NCBI GenBank assembly: GCA_007922225.1
Contig: ML680098.1
Coordinates: 3,534,001 to 3,598,000, forward strand
From: Emydura subglobosa
Lineage: Eukaryota; Chordata; Testudines; Chelidae
Direction of reading: 5' to 3'
Length of the DNA stretch: 64,000 nucleotides
Of the stretch, positions 12,868-25,930 are shown piece by piece. A program made the translations under genes and the position numbers. The notes beneath the pieces are model-generated. The model was not told where the DNA came from, did not search any database, and worked only from the letters and a program-made list of their open reading frames with translations. Position 1 is the stretch's first letter; each line of letters opens with the position of its first letter.

Positions 12868-13085
12868 TTAGAGAAGGGTTCTGTTTCTGTCTCTGCCACT
12901 GTGTGGTATTGAGCCAGGCACTTAACATTGCTATACATCAGTTTTAACATTGTTATACATCAGTTTCCCCCATCCGTTGGGATAAAAATACTTCCCTCCC
13001 TCAGCTGCATGTTATAAGGCTTAACAAATGTTTGTAAAGCATTGTGAAATATTGTCAGATAAGAAGAGCTGTAAAACTTCTATTC
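12868..13085 (+). mobile_element. MIR SINE with an internal 22-bp tandem duplication
   Basis: It follows the MIR consensus in order: CTCTGCCACT, then GCCAGGCACTTAAC, then CATCAGTTTCCCCCATC, then GGGATAAAAATACTTCC, then a segment like ...TAAGGCTTAACAAATGTTTGTAAAGCA.... Within it 12922-12943 is repeated at 12944-12965 with one mismatch. Confidence 0.85.
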
Positions 13086-13994
13086 TATCAGTATAATTCC
13101 TAATGTTGCCTCCCAGCCTGGGTATGAAGCTGTTCTGCATCCTCCCAATTGTGCGAATGATGGCGCTCAAGTCTGCCACTTAGAGTCCTTTTGTGATAGT
13201 TGAAAAGTTGAAGCAGGTATATTAAGCTATATGCTTCTAAAATTACTTTTCTGTTGTATTTGTTTGCCATATTGTATTTTCAGGAGCTCATCGTATTCAA
13301 TAGATATAGACATAAAAATATTGAATTCCCTTACGTTACCATTCATTACATTTAAACAAATAGGACAGTCTCTCCTGCATGGTAATTTTGACTTTTTTGT
13401 GAATGTTTGAGAGGATCTGCATTTAGTTATTATATCTTGCCATAATAGGTCAGTGCCACATACTAATAGGATGTAATCTGGTCCACCAGTTGGAGCAGCT
13501 CTGATGTTAGGATTTCCTGGAAGAAAGATTTACTAGTGTGCTGCAATATGCATAGGGAGAGAGGGTCACAGAAGATGACTACAGGGATTCAGTGGGGGCG
13601 GGGGTGCTGAAAGTGTCAACGACTTTAACGGGGCTCAAAGGGGGAGTCAGGAGAAATTGGAGTTAGTAAAGAGACAGTCACAGATTTTTATATGGGCTTG
13701 GAATAAATGTCATCTGGATTTCCTATCCCAGATTCAGTGTAGAAAGCTTATACTATGATGAGATGCCTAGGACATTACCAGAATGCCAGACAATGACCCT
13801 TGCTAGTAGGGAGGATGTTGTTGTATCGGGATAAGTAATCAGGGAACTTTTTTCTGCCCATATCAGTGAAGCAGAATGAGAATAAACCAGCATGGTTTCC
13901 CTGGAGCAATATACAAAAACACTTGGTAATAGCTAAGGCTTGTAGTAGCTGAATCACACAGACTGTGGTCCCGAAAAGTTCCAGGGAGAGCTAG

Positions 13995-14800
13995 GACGCT
14001 ATTTAGAGTCAGAGTTTAAAGAAGGGGCCACCAGATCATCGAGTTGGACCTCCAGCATAGCACAGGCCACCAACACTACCCAGCTCCTACACTCTAAGCC
14101 CAACAACCAAAATTAGACCAAAGTATTACAGCCCATGGGAGATGAAACAATTATGTGCCACAGGAAAAAAAATCACAGGGACTGAGCTGCATCAACACCC
14201 AAAGCTGCTCCAATGGCAGGGAATTGATTAAGTGGGATATACCCAGATGATAACGGCAAGTGACCCACATCCACAAACTGCAGAGGAAGATGAAAATCCC
14301 TAAGGTCATTGCCAATCTTAGCTGCAGGAAAATTCCTTCCTAACCCCACATATGCTGATCAGTTAGACACTGAGCATGCTGGACAAGAATCAGCAAGCCA
14401 AGACCCTGAAAGAGAAAATGCTCTGTGTCACCTGAGAGCACTGGCCTAGCTTGTCCAGTGTCCCGTCTTCAGTAGTTCAATGTCCCATCTCTGATGCTTT
14501 AGAGGAAGGAAATAAAAAACATCCCAGAGTACACTGGGGGAAAATCCCTTCCTTAACCCTGCAGGTGACCAACTGAAGCCCAGAAGTATGAGCTTTAGAA
14601 ACGTAAGATTGGTAGGGACCCCTAGGACTGCTGAGCCCTGCCCCACACCATGGCTAGCACCCATGTCATACAATCTCACTCCTAAATTTGTCCAGCTCTC
14701 TCATAAAAAGAATTAGTTTGTCACCACAACTACTATTGGGAGACTGTTCCAGAGCCTCACTCCTCAGATAGTTAATAATTAAACTGCACTGGGTGCTGGA
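13995..14800 (-). mobile_element. CR1 LINE 3' debris (3' UTR and start of C-terminal region)
   Basis: The block contains CR1 3' UTR words shared with the copies at 2.3 and 31.2 kb: GAGGAAGATGAAAATCCC, then GCCAATCTTAGC..., AAAATTCCTTCCTAACCCCA, GTGATCAGTT-like and CTGAGCATG. The right end resembles the TTCCAGA-CCTCACTCCTC segment that encodes the ORF2 C terminus. It is rearranged or composite, with an internal second GGTAGGGACCCC-type start near 14610. Confidence 0.65.
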
Positions 14801-16990
14801 AGAAACCTGACATTGGTGATGGACACAGAGCAACAAAGTCTCCTGCCAGGAATGAAAGCCATAGGACCAGGATTGTTACAGATTGTTTGTGTCTAGTGTG
14901 CTTTGTCGTTTCATACAGAGTCATTTCCTAGTTTAAAATATGAGACTGCATCATCTCAGGAGTGGCTACTTATTTCCTATAGGAATAGCTTTCAGAAGGT
15001 ATAATTATTGCAATATAAATACATAGTTGGGGTTTCTGTAGATAGTAAAAAGAGTTGGGCTAAGCTGTAGAGTTTAGAGACCCAGGAAACCATGGTTGGG
15101 ATAAATGCTTTATTTTCTGCTTACACAGACTCTTACCACCTTACAGTATTTCCCCGATTGACACCCGGAGTAGTGGCTCTAAATGGTCACCCCAGAGCAT
15201 AACAGAATGGCAGAATATCTAATCTGGCAGTGTAACAACCTAATTCTACCACCCAGGTAGTGCATTTAGCTTTAATAACTCAGTTGCATTTTCTTCTGCA
15301 CTAGACACAAATACTTTACTTTAGGCTCTGATTTATTACTTCTTTGTACAAACCAGTTGCAGATGTCTCCCTTAACCTGTGACACAATATTTACCAATTA
15401 TTTACCTAATATTTCAGAAAAGATGTGCAACAGAGTGAGCTGGAAACCTTTAACTTTCCCACTCTGTCATTTTTATGTGTGATAGATGCAATTTAGATTA
15501 TGAGCTCCTTAGGGTGGAAAACTGGATTTTTTATTTGCTCTCTAAGTAATTACATGTTGATGAGGAACAATTTGATCATTGGCAAACTTCTTTCAAAGAA
15601 AACCATATGGTAAGAGACACCAAGATGAAAGGTTTGTAGATGTTCTGGAATGGTTCCTACTCCAGAAGTGGAAGGCATTCTGAGGCAAATTGACTGTACA
15701 GTGGATTGTCTACTTACTCGTGAGGCAGGGCAGGTACTTATACCCTTATGTCAACAGGCAAGGCAATGAAGGGAAGAGGTCTTGTAGCAGCTCAGGGAAA
15801 TGGAAACAGAATCCATGATGGAGAATCCTCAGGGAGGGAGGAGTAGATGACCAAAAGAAAAGGCAATGAGGCCATCTTTAGTAATTAGGGTCTGAAATGG
15901 AATATTCTTTTGCTAAATCTATGAATAGCTGTCAGTTCATTAGATGGTACATGAACATACACCACCGGCCTGTTAACTATGGCTTGTTTTTACATGTGCA
16001 TATTAATGATTCTCACAATAAAAAGTTAAAGTTAGATTACTTCAGAGCCGCTAAAATTTCCACGGTTTGTGTGGTAAAAAAGTCCAGTGCCAATCTTGAT
16101 AACATTTCTAGGATAAAAGACAAATCATTGTAAGACAGAGAGAGAATGTATTTATCCCCACAATGCAAGACATTGAGATCTATATCCTTTCTAAGGTAAT
16201 TCTATTTGAAGAGCTCTGTTGACAATCTGATTGCCTCATTTCTGACTATGGGGAATATATTGTTTTACCTTGCCATGGACTTGCTGCTTGCTGTCATAAT
16301 GCAGTTTCATGCTATTTCTTAGTGACCTGGAGGTTGGGGACAAAAGCAATCACAAGTAGTATTAAATTATTTTTTAAATGATCTGAGTGATGGCAATACA
16401 ATTTTAGAGGAATGGAGCTACGATAATGTTATTTTATATAATTTTTTCCTGGAAAATCATTGCCATGTGAAATTGTTCTTTAACATCATATTACTGCAAT
16501 TAGCGCCATGTAGTCTCTTTCTATGTGACAGACACTGAGTATTAATCCACACTAGTTATAATCATTTTGGCACCTTAGATTAAATTTGCTATTCTCCATA
16601 GTGAAATCCCTATCTATTAATGTAAGCAATTGTTAATTCGCATATTTTTTGAGTTGGCAGGTATTTGCAAATACAGTACTGAGTCCAGAAGAGAGGTTGC
16701 ATGTTGCATCAGAATGGTATACACTCAAATAATTGTGTGTGCTGAAAGGGAGATATATAATTTGGTGTTTTGGTATTTTGTTTTGCAACAGCATTGTAGC
16801 TTTTGTTTGGGATTTCAGAAGGATGGTGTTGTGGGAAGGTTATCCAGTCCTAAGAATATTTACAACTCAAGGAAAACTTGTATTAGGGAAGGACAAGGAC
16901 TGATTCCCTGATACTGGGGAAAAGTTTCCAATAAAGAAAGATATGTCAAGTGGGGTCACCGAGTATCATGGACATATTAAGCCAAACGCA
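14801..16990. other. Intron, nothing firmly recognised
   Basis: Around 15485-15545 the text resembles the ...GATTATGAGCTCCTTAGGG... tail common to old LINE 3' ends, too short to assign. The rest shows no exon or repeat. Confidence 0.45.
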
Positions 16991-17245
16991 TGCATGAGTT
17001 TACATTGGTGTAACTCAGCGGACTTCAGCTGTTGTGCCTAACTTACACTATTTTTAGTGACAGAACAATCAGGTTGTAGCTGTGTAACTTACACCATCAC
17101 ATCACTGCTCTGTTTAGCCAAATTGCATTGGTTTATCTAGGCGAAGCTGACAGCTAGCACCTGATAGTTCTGTTACTAATAATGGTGTAAACCAGATATA
17201 ACTCAGTTGAAGTAATAGGAGTTACACCAATGAAAAACTCGTGCA
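16991..17245. mobile_element. Inverted-repeat MITE-like element, ~255 bp
   Basis: Terminal inverted repeats of about 26 bases bound the region: TGCATGAGTTTACATTGGTG... on the left, and the same motif with small changes reading inward from 17245 on the right. The exact 14-base core CATTGGTGTAACTC occupies 17003-17016, with its complement at 17219-17232. No coding capacity is seen. Confidence 0.6.
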
Positions 17246-19239
17246 TATGAGAGGAGAGTCAGGCACCTACTATAAAATGGTTAGAAAGTAGGTGTAAGTG
17301 ACTATGTACTGTAGTGTATGTTACACTGAAATCACACTAGCTTAATTTGGCTCCGTGGATTTTGGTGCAACATAAAGTTTGGGAGCCTGTTTTTCCTAAT
17401 GGAGCCCTTTCACCCCCTTTGATGTGCAATTTGCATTAATGTCACACTCTTCCAGAATGATAAATCAGTCTGAGTTACACCACTTTGCCACTTACATCTG
17501 TTTTCTGACACCCAACACACAGTTTGCATGATTTTGTCACCACTGAATTTGGCCAAGAGAATCTCATGACTTGCATCCACTGGAGTGCAGTGGGGTTCTT
17601 CCTGTATTACATGTTGGAGAGAGCTACAGTAATAGGAATAACCTTTCAGGGAGCATGAGGACAGGAGTCACTTATTATTGTACTTACCATGCAGGATAAG
17701 AGGAACTCTTATCAAAATACTAACCAGGATGATATGCATGCAGGTAGAGGACCTGAGTAATGCCCCCATGCTTACAAGCCCTGTAACAGACCTGCATGTT
17801 TGGGGGAGAGAGAGAACTGTGGAAAGAGCAACTGGAGTCTCTACACCTCTTGCCCATCATGCCCTCTGCCAGCCTCCTAAAGGTGAGGTTTGGTTTGAGT
17901 GGGGAGTGCTTCTGGATCCATGCTTGTGCAGATTAAGTAACGCAAAACAGGATGTGAAGCACAGCTGTTGTTGGAATAGGTCCCCAGTTTCCATCCTCTT
18001 TGGTACAACTGTATTCTCTACACAGTTGCCCCAGCTATGCGAATTTCACCCTAGTGTGAACACTTGGGAATCTTTCATCTAAAGTTTCATCATCATTAAT
18101 GTATTGGGAGATTGTTGTAGGATATTATTCACAGGATGCTGCTAGTATGCATTCATTTGGATTTGTCCATAGTATTATCTGAAGGGTCCCATCATTATTT
18201 CTTTACAGCATTGGATGTTCATTAATCTATCAGGGCCACATTGCACGGATACAGAACAAGATGCCTCAGCAAGATGACAGTTGAAGAGAGAGTGGCCTCT
18301 GATATGGAATGCTGGCTGCTGGATTATATCTCCCCTCTCCATAGAAGGGAAAGAGGAGAAGGGTCTGTCTGCAGCCTCTTCTCCCCTACTGTACCTGCAT
18401 TGGAGTCATCATTTGCCCATTCATATTTTGGTTTGTTTTCAAAGTGCCCAATTCAACTCTCATTTACTCAACTCAGCTGAAGTAAATGTATAATGGGCAG
18501 AATTTAACCACTAAAGCCTGATCACTGATGGTTTTGTTAGCCTGTTTACTGATAAAACGCTGCTTTGTTTTCGCAACTCAAGTCCACCAGATAAATGAAT
18601 TTTATACATATTAGTTCAGCATTAGAGTGGCCTCTTTGAGTGATATGGGTGAAAGAACATGAAGCAAAGATGCATGGTCCTGGCCCTGATTTCATGAAGA
18701 CTAACTTATTTATTCCATAGGAGATACACTGAGTAGTATGGATTAATTTATTAGCAATAATATTTTTATTTAGTTTTGTTTTTTCCTGGTAAAGTTATTG
18801 TTTTCTATAGTAATATTTGTTGTATTAAGGTGAAAACACCCTGTGTGTTTCACTTAGAAGAAATTGCCACAGGTCAATCAAGGTTTCCCAGTGCCCTGAG
18901 AACTTGGTAACATATTGTAATAGTTCTTAATGGGGACTAACATCTACAAAGGAGATGAGTCGAGATGAGTTTTTTAATTAGATCAGAACTAAACGGATAA
19001 TTTTCTAGTACCAGCTTGTACTGTGCCAGACCATAAAGAGTAGGAGGGGAGGTTGTGTTAAGAGAGGAAAATAACCATTCAAGATCCTGTCTTTATCTTA
19101 GGCAGGGGGAGACAGCAGCTGCCTGTCAATTTACATGAAGTCAGTTGTAGATGTAGTCAAAACACACTGAGAGACCCAGAAGATGTTTGTTCATTTGTTT
19201 TTTAAATTGGGTGAGTAAAGGCATCACATGAGGTGTGGA
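17246..19239. other. Intron, nothing firmly recognised
   Basis: The stretch at 17678-18082 is open for 134 codons on the + strand and 18241-18493 is open in two frames. Neither shows a recognisable domain. No exon of the host gene was seen. Confidence 0.45.
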
Positions 19240-19790
19240 TTAGTGTTTGAGCCTCTTTGCATTAGTGGGTTTTCAAGAGGAATTTGAATGATGAGAGGGA
19301 GGAATGAGACAGGGTAGGCTATTCCAGGGGCTGGGAAGCAGGCAGGCGAAGATAAAAGCAGAAACTGGTATGGGGCAGAGCTGTGTAGACTTTAAGGTGG
19401 GGAGGAGAAACTTAAACTTTGTTTGTTAGGCAATGAGGAGCCAGTGAGAGATTCAAAGAGGAGAGTGAGAAGGTCCAAGTGGTAGACAAGAAATATGATT
19501 TCAGCTGAAACACCCAGAAAGAACTGGAGTGGAGAGAGAGAGGAAATAGGAAGCCCAGAGAGGAGGAAGCTGCATAACCAAAGTGGGAGAGAAACAATAA
19601 GGACATGGCGAGGGTCTTAGCTCTGAGGACAAAAATATGTCAGGTAAAAAAGAAACAGCAAGATTTGGCAAAAAGCAAGAAACAAAAGGGGGATGATTAA
19701 AAAATGTAACCTAGGGATTCGAGCCTGGGGGCAGTGAGAATGTCAGTGTCTCAACTTCAGTGGCGAAGGATGAAGGAAAAATAAGAAGCT
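19240..19790. mobile_element. L3/CR1-L3-type LINE debris
   Basis: The text follows an ancient amniote LINE-derived repeat that I recognise by its word order: ATTCCAGGGGCTGGGAAGC, then an ...TTTAAGGTGGGGAGGAGAAACTTAAACTT... segment, GAGCCAGTGAGAGATTCAAAG, GAGAAGGTCCAAGTGG, GCCCAGAGAGGAGGAAG. It is GA-rich and non-coding. Confidence 0.6.
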
Positions 19791-22700
19791 TGTCTGTCAA
19801 AACACCCATAGAATTCAGTGGGAGCATAATCGGGTCCTCTTTTACTAACGGGGTTAAATTTTAGCTCCTCACATTGAATCATATTTTAGAAAATATTGTA
19901 ACTATATAAATATACACATCCCTTTACTACAGTCCTAAATGTGCTTCTGTTGAACCCGTGGTCATATACTGCTTTCTGTTAGGAGAGAATGGAGAATCGA
20001 GTTTTCCCATTATCTTCAGTGGATTTACTCCAGATTTGCAGTGGAGTGAATGACATCAGAATCTGGCTGTGAGTCTGTAAATTAAAAACAACAATAACTG
20101 GTTCTTAGTAGGGTAAAAGGGTATGTGTCAGCAAGAGTACGTGTCGTTTATGATTAGTCTCAAAGAGAATGAACAAGAGCAAGATGACACTTCTACATGA
20201 GCTTTTTATTGTGTGAACATTATGTTCAATGGATTCTAATTCTAGGGGCTGCTATAATGCTCTTAGATACCAATACATATCTGTTAGTAGTATTGTAGGG
20301 CCTCTCTTTACTCTGTTTAAAATGTTGTTCTGATCCAACTGGCATGTGTTCTTTTGGGAGAAAACAAGCACTTCCTACATATCCTTTGTAATGCTACCTA
20401 AAACCACCATCAGTAAAGAGACATTCCTGGTTATTTGGCCATATCCTGTTGCTCCATCAGAGAAATAATTAAAAGCCTTGGGGCATTTGAGAAATTATCG
20501 ATATCATGCTTTAAAAAGTGATGCCTTCCAAACTTAGCCACTTAACTGGCTTGCTTTTAGAACAGATCAATATATGTGTTGCAGAAAAGCACTGTTTCCT
20601 TTTCAATTAAAGAACTTGGCTTGGTCCAGAAAACATGGTTAATAAATGAGTGGAACTTGAATTTAAAAAAAGAAAACTTGTCATGTCCCTTATTATTCTC
20701 CATGGCTGTCTGACACTTTGCATTCTGATTGAAAGTCTCACTCTGATTTGTTTTAATTATAGTATTTATTTCACCGGGATGTAAAAATTAGCTTGCTAGG
20801 CATCCATGTTTATAATTACACAGTGGGTCCTTATGCCCATTTTAGTAATAAGTGAGAGAGATTTCAATATTTGCTTGTATTCACTGGGTGTTCATTGTCC
20901 AGGCTAAGTGAAGCTACCAGGGTCAGAGTAAGACATGACACTCTTCTTCAGATGAAATTCTGCTCTATAAATGATACTTCTTGTCTTTTGGCATAGTTTC
21001 ATGTTACTATTATGTCACTGCAACACAGTAAAAACAAAACCAAAAATAAAAACCCCACCCAAATCTCAAAACAAATCACCTTAACCCTGTCTCCTCAAAA
21101 ATGTATGAAAGGAGTTTAAGGAGAGATTGTTAGATCAGGCTTCCTCCAAATGTTCATGGGGTTAAAAGGCCTTGCAGAATCAGGCCTCTGTTTTTTTAAT
21201 GGGAATTGGAGGAGTGCAGCACCTCTGAGAAATGTTCCCTATAGAACCAATATAATTTTAAAGAAATGTAAATTTCATAAGCAAATAAATACTTCTTGCA
21301 ACCCAGACTTTGAAGCCCTGTGCTAGTGCATGTAACTCTGAAAGGGAAACTGGCAAGAAGAAACGAATGACTTCCAGTGAGATGATACCCGGATTCTTTT
21401 AATTCTTGAGTGCCTCCTCCCCTCAATTATGTATTGACTTGCTCCTGTTACGTTCTTTTTTTAGTGACTTCTTTTTACAAAATGTTTCAGTTTGTAAACA
21501 ACCATCTTCTCATACCCTTGTGCCTCATTATACATTTAATTTTAAAATGACAATTTCCCTCCCTCCCCCCATTTCTTCTGATAGCAATTTGGAGTGCCAT
21601 TGATTTTTGCTTATCATCATGCAGAAATAATCCTAATATGATATAACGTCTCCTGAACATGTGAATGCTACCCAGGCACAGAGGGGCCCTTTGGTATGAG
21701 CTGACCAAATTGTTTTGCTTCTAAACAAAATGCAACAATAACTCTGGAGTTACATTTTCCGCTTAGTGTATAGGAAGATAAGCACAGCTCTGTTAATGGG
21801 AGTTTCAAGCCTGATACCCTGCATATTACACTGAAAATATACCCCTTAATGTTTTATTGGACTCCCATCTGTTAACCGCTGGAGAGGAACAGAAAGTGTG
21901 GTTATCTCTGGTTCCTTTAGGATCTCCATGCCTAGCTGTCAGACATGTTTTCCTAAGCTGACCCTTTGCATGATGTCATGGTGAATTCTTTTGTACATTT
22001 TTTTTCATGAAATATACACTATTTGTAGACTTGGGGGAGAAAAAAAGGAACCTGTGGTAATGTTGTATTTTCCACAGCATGGGGAAGGAAAATGGTTATG
22101 GTTAGGTGGTATCATTACCTCCACAGCGAAGTGTCATGGTCCAAATGTGAGGCACAAGAGATGACAAAGACCCAACCCTACATCATTCATTCAGGAAAGT
22201 CAAATTATTGTGGAATTCATTTTTTGGTGTAAATAGCTTTCCTTCCTTTCCATGATCCTATATTTCTGATCCAAATTATTTTCAACAATAAAAGTGAAAG
22301 GACCCCAAATTTGTGTGCAATGGAAGTAGTTTTGGGACTAAAAATGCGGGACTTGAAATAAGGGACACTTGAGAGGAATGAGTCATAGTAGCTGCATTTA
22401 TATTTTGATAGCACCCAGAGTCCTGAATCTGGATCAGACTCTTGTTTTGCGAAGTGCCGTAGAAACGTGAGAAGCAGTGGTCAGCATCAGCTAACCTGTA
22501 AAAATCTTGTGGATTTCTGGAAAGGACAGTGGTACAGAGATGCAGGCATTAACTGCAACCCTGGCTGACTCCTTCCAACAGCATGCATGCGGAATACCAC
22601 ATGGCAGTGGAAGGGAAGACAGTATGTCTGATGATTCTCTTCTGCTGTTAGACTTGTGTAATTCCATTGACTCCACTCAAGTTATTGCTGATTTTACAAT

Positions 22701-23526
22701 GGTGTAATTGGGAGCTAGAGGTCTTCAGACCCTGTGTTAGTGCAGCATAATTTTTCCTGTTTCTATTGTATTTCCTTTGATTTTTGTTGCTATGGTACAT
22801 AGTGACTCAAATGTGTAGCTTGCCTTGTTACAACAAGGTCCTTTGCACTCAAAAATACCCTCACAGATGGTTTACTTACTGGTTCTCCACTTACATCCAC
22901 CTATTCTTTTTGTAGCTAAATCTGTATGAGTACAGTGTGAGATGCAAATTTCAATACCATGCGTTAATCTCTGGCCTTTTTTTTCCCTTCTGCCTACTTG
23001 AGTAAATCAGTTTTTCAGCTACAATACATGTTTCAGAATGTTCACAACTTAGCAAAACAGTATTTCTTTATAAACATTTTGGATAGTTTCCTATAGCACT
23101 GAGGTTTCTTAATACATTAGGCTACGGTATGTCAGGGAGACTTTTGCCATATTTTATGCATCTAATGTCAGAGGGCATGCTGTACTTAATTTTTTGTGTT
23201 TGACCTGTAATGTATACAAGAAATGGAGAGAACTTGACTGCATGTGTAAAATGACCTGATAGCCCAGCTAATTTCTTTTATGCCTTAAATTAGGTTATTA
23301 AATTAGGTTCATAATGCATAGAATCTTGCTTTTTGAGCAATTTAGTATCATGTTTCCAGAGGTACAACTATACTAACTGGTATTGCATTCCATGATTTAT
23401 TTGCACAGGGGAAGCCAAGGAAATTCCGCATCTCTATCCTAAAGTGTATTATCCATGACTCTAAAAGAACTGTCCAGTTAGAGCGTATATTTTCTCTTTT
23501 CTCTTTTCTCTTTATATAACTGTAAT
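19791..23526. other. Intron, nothing firmly recognised
   Basis: Ordinary intron. At 22640-22715 there are phrases (ATTCCATTGACTCCACTCAAG and ACAATGGTGTAATTGGGAG) like those in the window's inverted-repeat elements, but arms do not pair well. No exon found. Confidence 0.45.
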
Positions 23527-24123
23527 GCTCCTGCCAATTGGAGTCGGCAGCAACAAGAGCCTGGTTCAATATAGGGGTCCCTTTCAACAATACCACACAA
23601 AACCAGCTGGAGCCCCCACCTAGTAACCTGGGGTAATTACACACCACCCCTTGGGCACCTCTAAAGGCAACACTTCCCTCTCGCAAGCACAGAGACTGAG
23701 TGTAGAAAAGAAATTTTTAATAAAAGGAGGAAAGTGACCCGGCATTAACTTGGGAAAATGCCGCAAGCAGGATTCATAAGCATAAAACCATGAGCAAAAC
23801 ACCTACCCCAAAGTACGTTGGGCAGTTTCTTTTTGCCTCAGATTCTTAAGTCCAGCAACCAGAAGTTAATTTAATGTGCCCCTCCCATCACAGCACCCAA
23901 CTAACCATTTTTGTCCTTGATCAGTGCAGACCCAGAGTTCAGAGGTGCAGCTGCAGAGTTCATCTCCCACTCTGGCTATGGGAGGAGGGAAGAAAGCACA
24001 TTGCTGGCTCTGTTCTGCCAGCCTCTCCATTCTGTCAGCCACCCTGCTGGCTGCTCTAGGATGCCTTGAGGTCCCACCACTTAACACAGCCCCCAGTGAT
24101 TTCAGCTCCCAGTGATTTTAGCT
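23527..24123 (-). mobile_element. LTR-like repeat, left part (interrupted by CR1)
   Basis: A GC-richer block with TTTTTAATAAAAGG near 23715, which on the - strand offers T-rich promoter/poly(A)-like sequence. Its character matches LTRs of endogenous retroelements found in turtles. It stops abruptly at the 3' end of the young CR1 at 24124 and appears to resume at 25367. Orientation and class are inferred, and no internal coding sequence is present. Confidence 0.4.
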
Positions 24124-25366
24124 ATTAGAATCATAGAATATTAGAGTTGGAAGGGACCTCAGGAGGCCATCTAGTCCAACCCCCTGCTCAAAGCAGGACT
24201 AACCTCAGCTATATCATCCCAGCGAAGGTTTTGTCAAGCCTCAGCTTAAAAACCTCTAAGGATGGAGATTCCACCACCTCCCTAGGTAACCCATTCCAGT
24301 GCTTCACCACCCTCCTAGTGAAAAACTTTTTCCGAATGTCCAACCTAGACCTCCCGCCCTGCAACTTGAGACCGTTGCTCCTTGTTCTGTCATCTGCCAC
24401 CACCGAGAACAGCCTAGCCCCATCCTCCCTGGAACCCCCTTTCAGGTAGTTAAAGGCCGCTATCAAATCCCCCCTCAATCTTCTCTTTTGCAGACTAAAC
24501 AAGCCCAGTTCCCTCAGCCTCTCCTCATAAGTCCTGTGCTCCAGCCCCCTAATCATTTTGGTTGCCCTCCGCTGCACTCTCTCTAACTTGTCCACATCCT
24601 TTTTGTAGTGGGGGGCCCAAAACTGGACACAATATTCTAAATGCGGCCTCACCAATGCCGAATAGAGGGGAATAATCACTTCCCGTGACCTGCTGGCAAT
24701 GCCCCTCCTAATGCAGCCCAATATGCCATTAGCCTTCTTGACAACCAGGGCACACTGCTGACTCATATCCAGCTTTTTATCCACTGTTACCCCCAGGTCC
24801 TTTTCTGCAGAGCTGCTGCCCAGCTCGTCGGTCCCCAGTCTATAGCTGTGCATGGGATTCTTCCTTCCTAAGTGGAGGACTCTGCACTTGTCCTTGTTGA
24901 ACCTCATTAGATTTCTTTTGGCCCAATCCTCCAGTTTGTTTAGGTCACTCTGTATCCTATCCCTACCTTCCAGGGTATCTACCACTCCCCCCAGCTTAGT
25001 GTCGTCCGCAAACTTGCTGAGGGTGCAATCTACCCCATCCTCCAGATCATTAATAAAGATGTTGAACAAAACCGACCCCTGGGGAACTCCGCTTGTGACC
25101 GGTTGCCAGCTAGACATGGAGCCATTGATCACTACTCGTTGAGCCCTATGCTCTAGCCAGTTCTCTATCCATTTTACAGTCCATTCATCCAACCCATACT
25201 TCTCCAACTTGCTGATAAGAATACTGTGTGAGACAGTATCAAAAGCTTTGCTAAAGTCAAGGTATATCACATCCACTGACTTCCCTACATCCACAGAGGC
25301 AGTCACCTCATCATAGAAAGCAATCAGGTTGGTCAGGCATGACTTTCCCTTAGTGAATCCGTGTTA
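24124..25366 (-). mobile_element. CR1 LINE, youngest copy, 5' truncated
   Basis: On the - strand this is a CR1 element truncated inside the reverse transcriptase at about 25366. It carries the diagnostic 3' end: GGTTGGACTAGATGGCCTCC in the 3' UTR and an ATTCTATGATTC terminal repeat at 24125-24140. Its open frame and close fit to the CR1 pattern make it the least decayed element in the window. It is antisense to KCNMA1 and inserted in an LTR-like repeat. Confidence 0.95.
24209..25364 (-). pseudogene. CR1 ORF2 C-terminal part: reverse transcriptase, frame still open
   Basis: About 385 codons read without a stop, from the truncation ([19 protein letters not shown]) through [16 protein letters not shown], the FADDTKLGG catalytic box and [11 protein letters not shown] to a natural stop after ...DKTFAGMI. 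The endonuclease and the N-terminal half of the RT are missing, so the copy cannot move on its own. Compared with CR1 in general, four residues (GPVL) are missing just after PQGSVL, an in-frame 12-base deletion. No stop or frameshift suggests a recent insertion. Confidence 0.93.
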
Positions 25367-25930
25367 GTGGGGGAGCCTCACTGCTAATGCATACTGGGCA
25401 GTCTCTTGCATCAGAAACCCTGTTCCAAGCAGGTCTAATGCTTAGACCTGGTTATCAGTGATTTCAGCTCTTTGTTGTATAACAAGACTCTCAATTGAGT
25501 CTTAATCAGCTCTGTTATTACACTGTGGATAGAGGAAGGGTCAAATACTGTTTAGGATCCTTCGGCAAAGCCCACACCACCAGCAGTCCCCACCCTCTCT
25601 CAAATCCACTGGGCTTTGGCACTCATGTCCCCTGCCTAGTGAATGCAGGTAAGTTGAGGGTAAGTCTCTCAATCAGGATATGCTAAGCACAGTTCAGCTG
25701 CCCTTGATTCACATAACAAGTTTAACAACCCTTTAGTATCTCTGCCCCAATAAGAAAGTGACTTGTGATCCAACACCAGCCAAAAGTGATCATTTGGGCA
25801 AAGCAGTCCCATCATGCTGAGCAGCACCTAGGTAGGGTGGGTGTGCTCATGTAAACAAGGTTGGCTTGTGAAGTTCTCTTTCCCAGCTCATCACTAAATG
25901 TCAGGGGAGAGCTCATTCAGACCCTGCTTA
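25367..25930 (-). mobile_element. LTR-like repeat, right part (after the CR1)
   Basis: It has the same compositional character as 23527-24123 and probably continues it. The phrase CAGTGATTTCAGCT occurs on both sides of the CR1, at about 24096 and 25457, which is either part of the host repeat or a small duplication. The right boundary is uncertain. Confidence 0.35.

Noticed and set aside
17678..18082. 134-codon open frame on the + strand
   Set aside because: No recognisable domain. Frames of this length are expected by chance in this much AT-rich sequence.
24147..25142. Open frames on the + strand
   Set aside because: They are shadows of the CR1 RT frame on the - strand.
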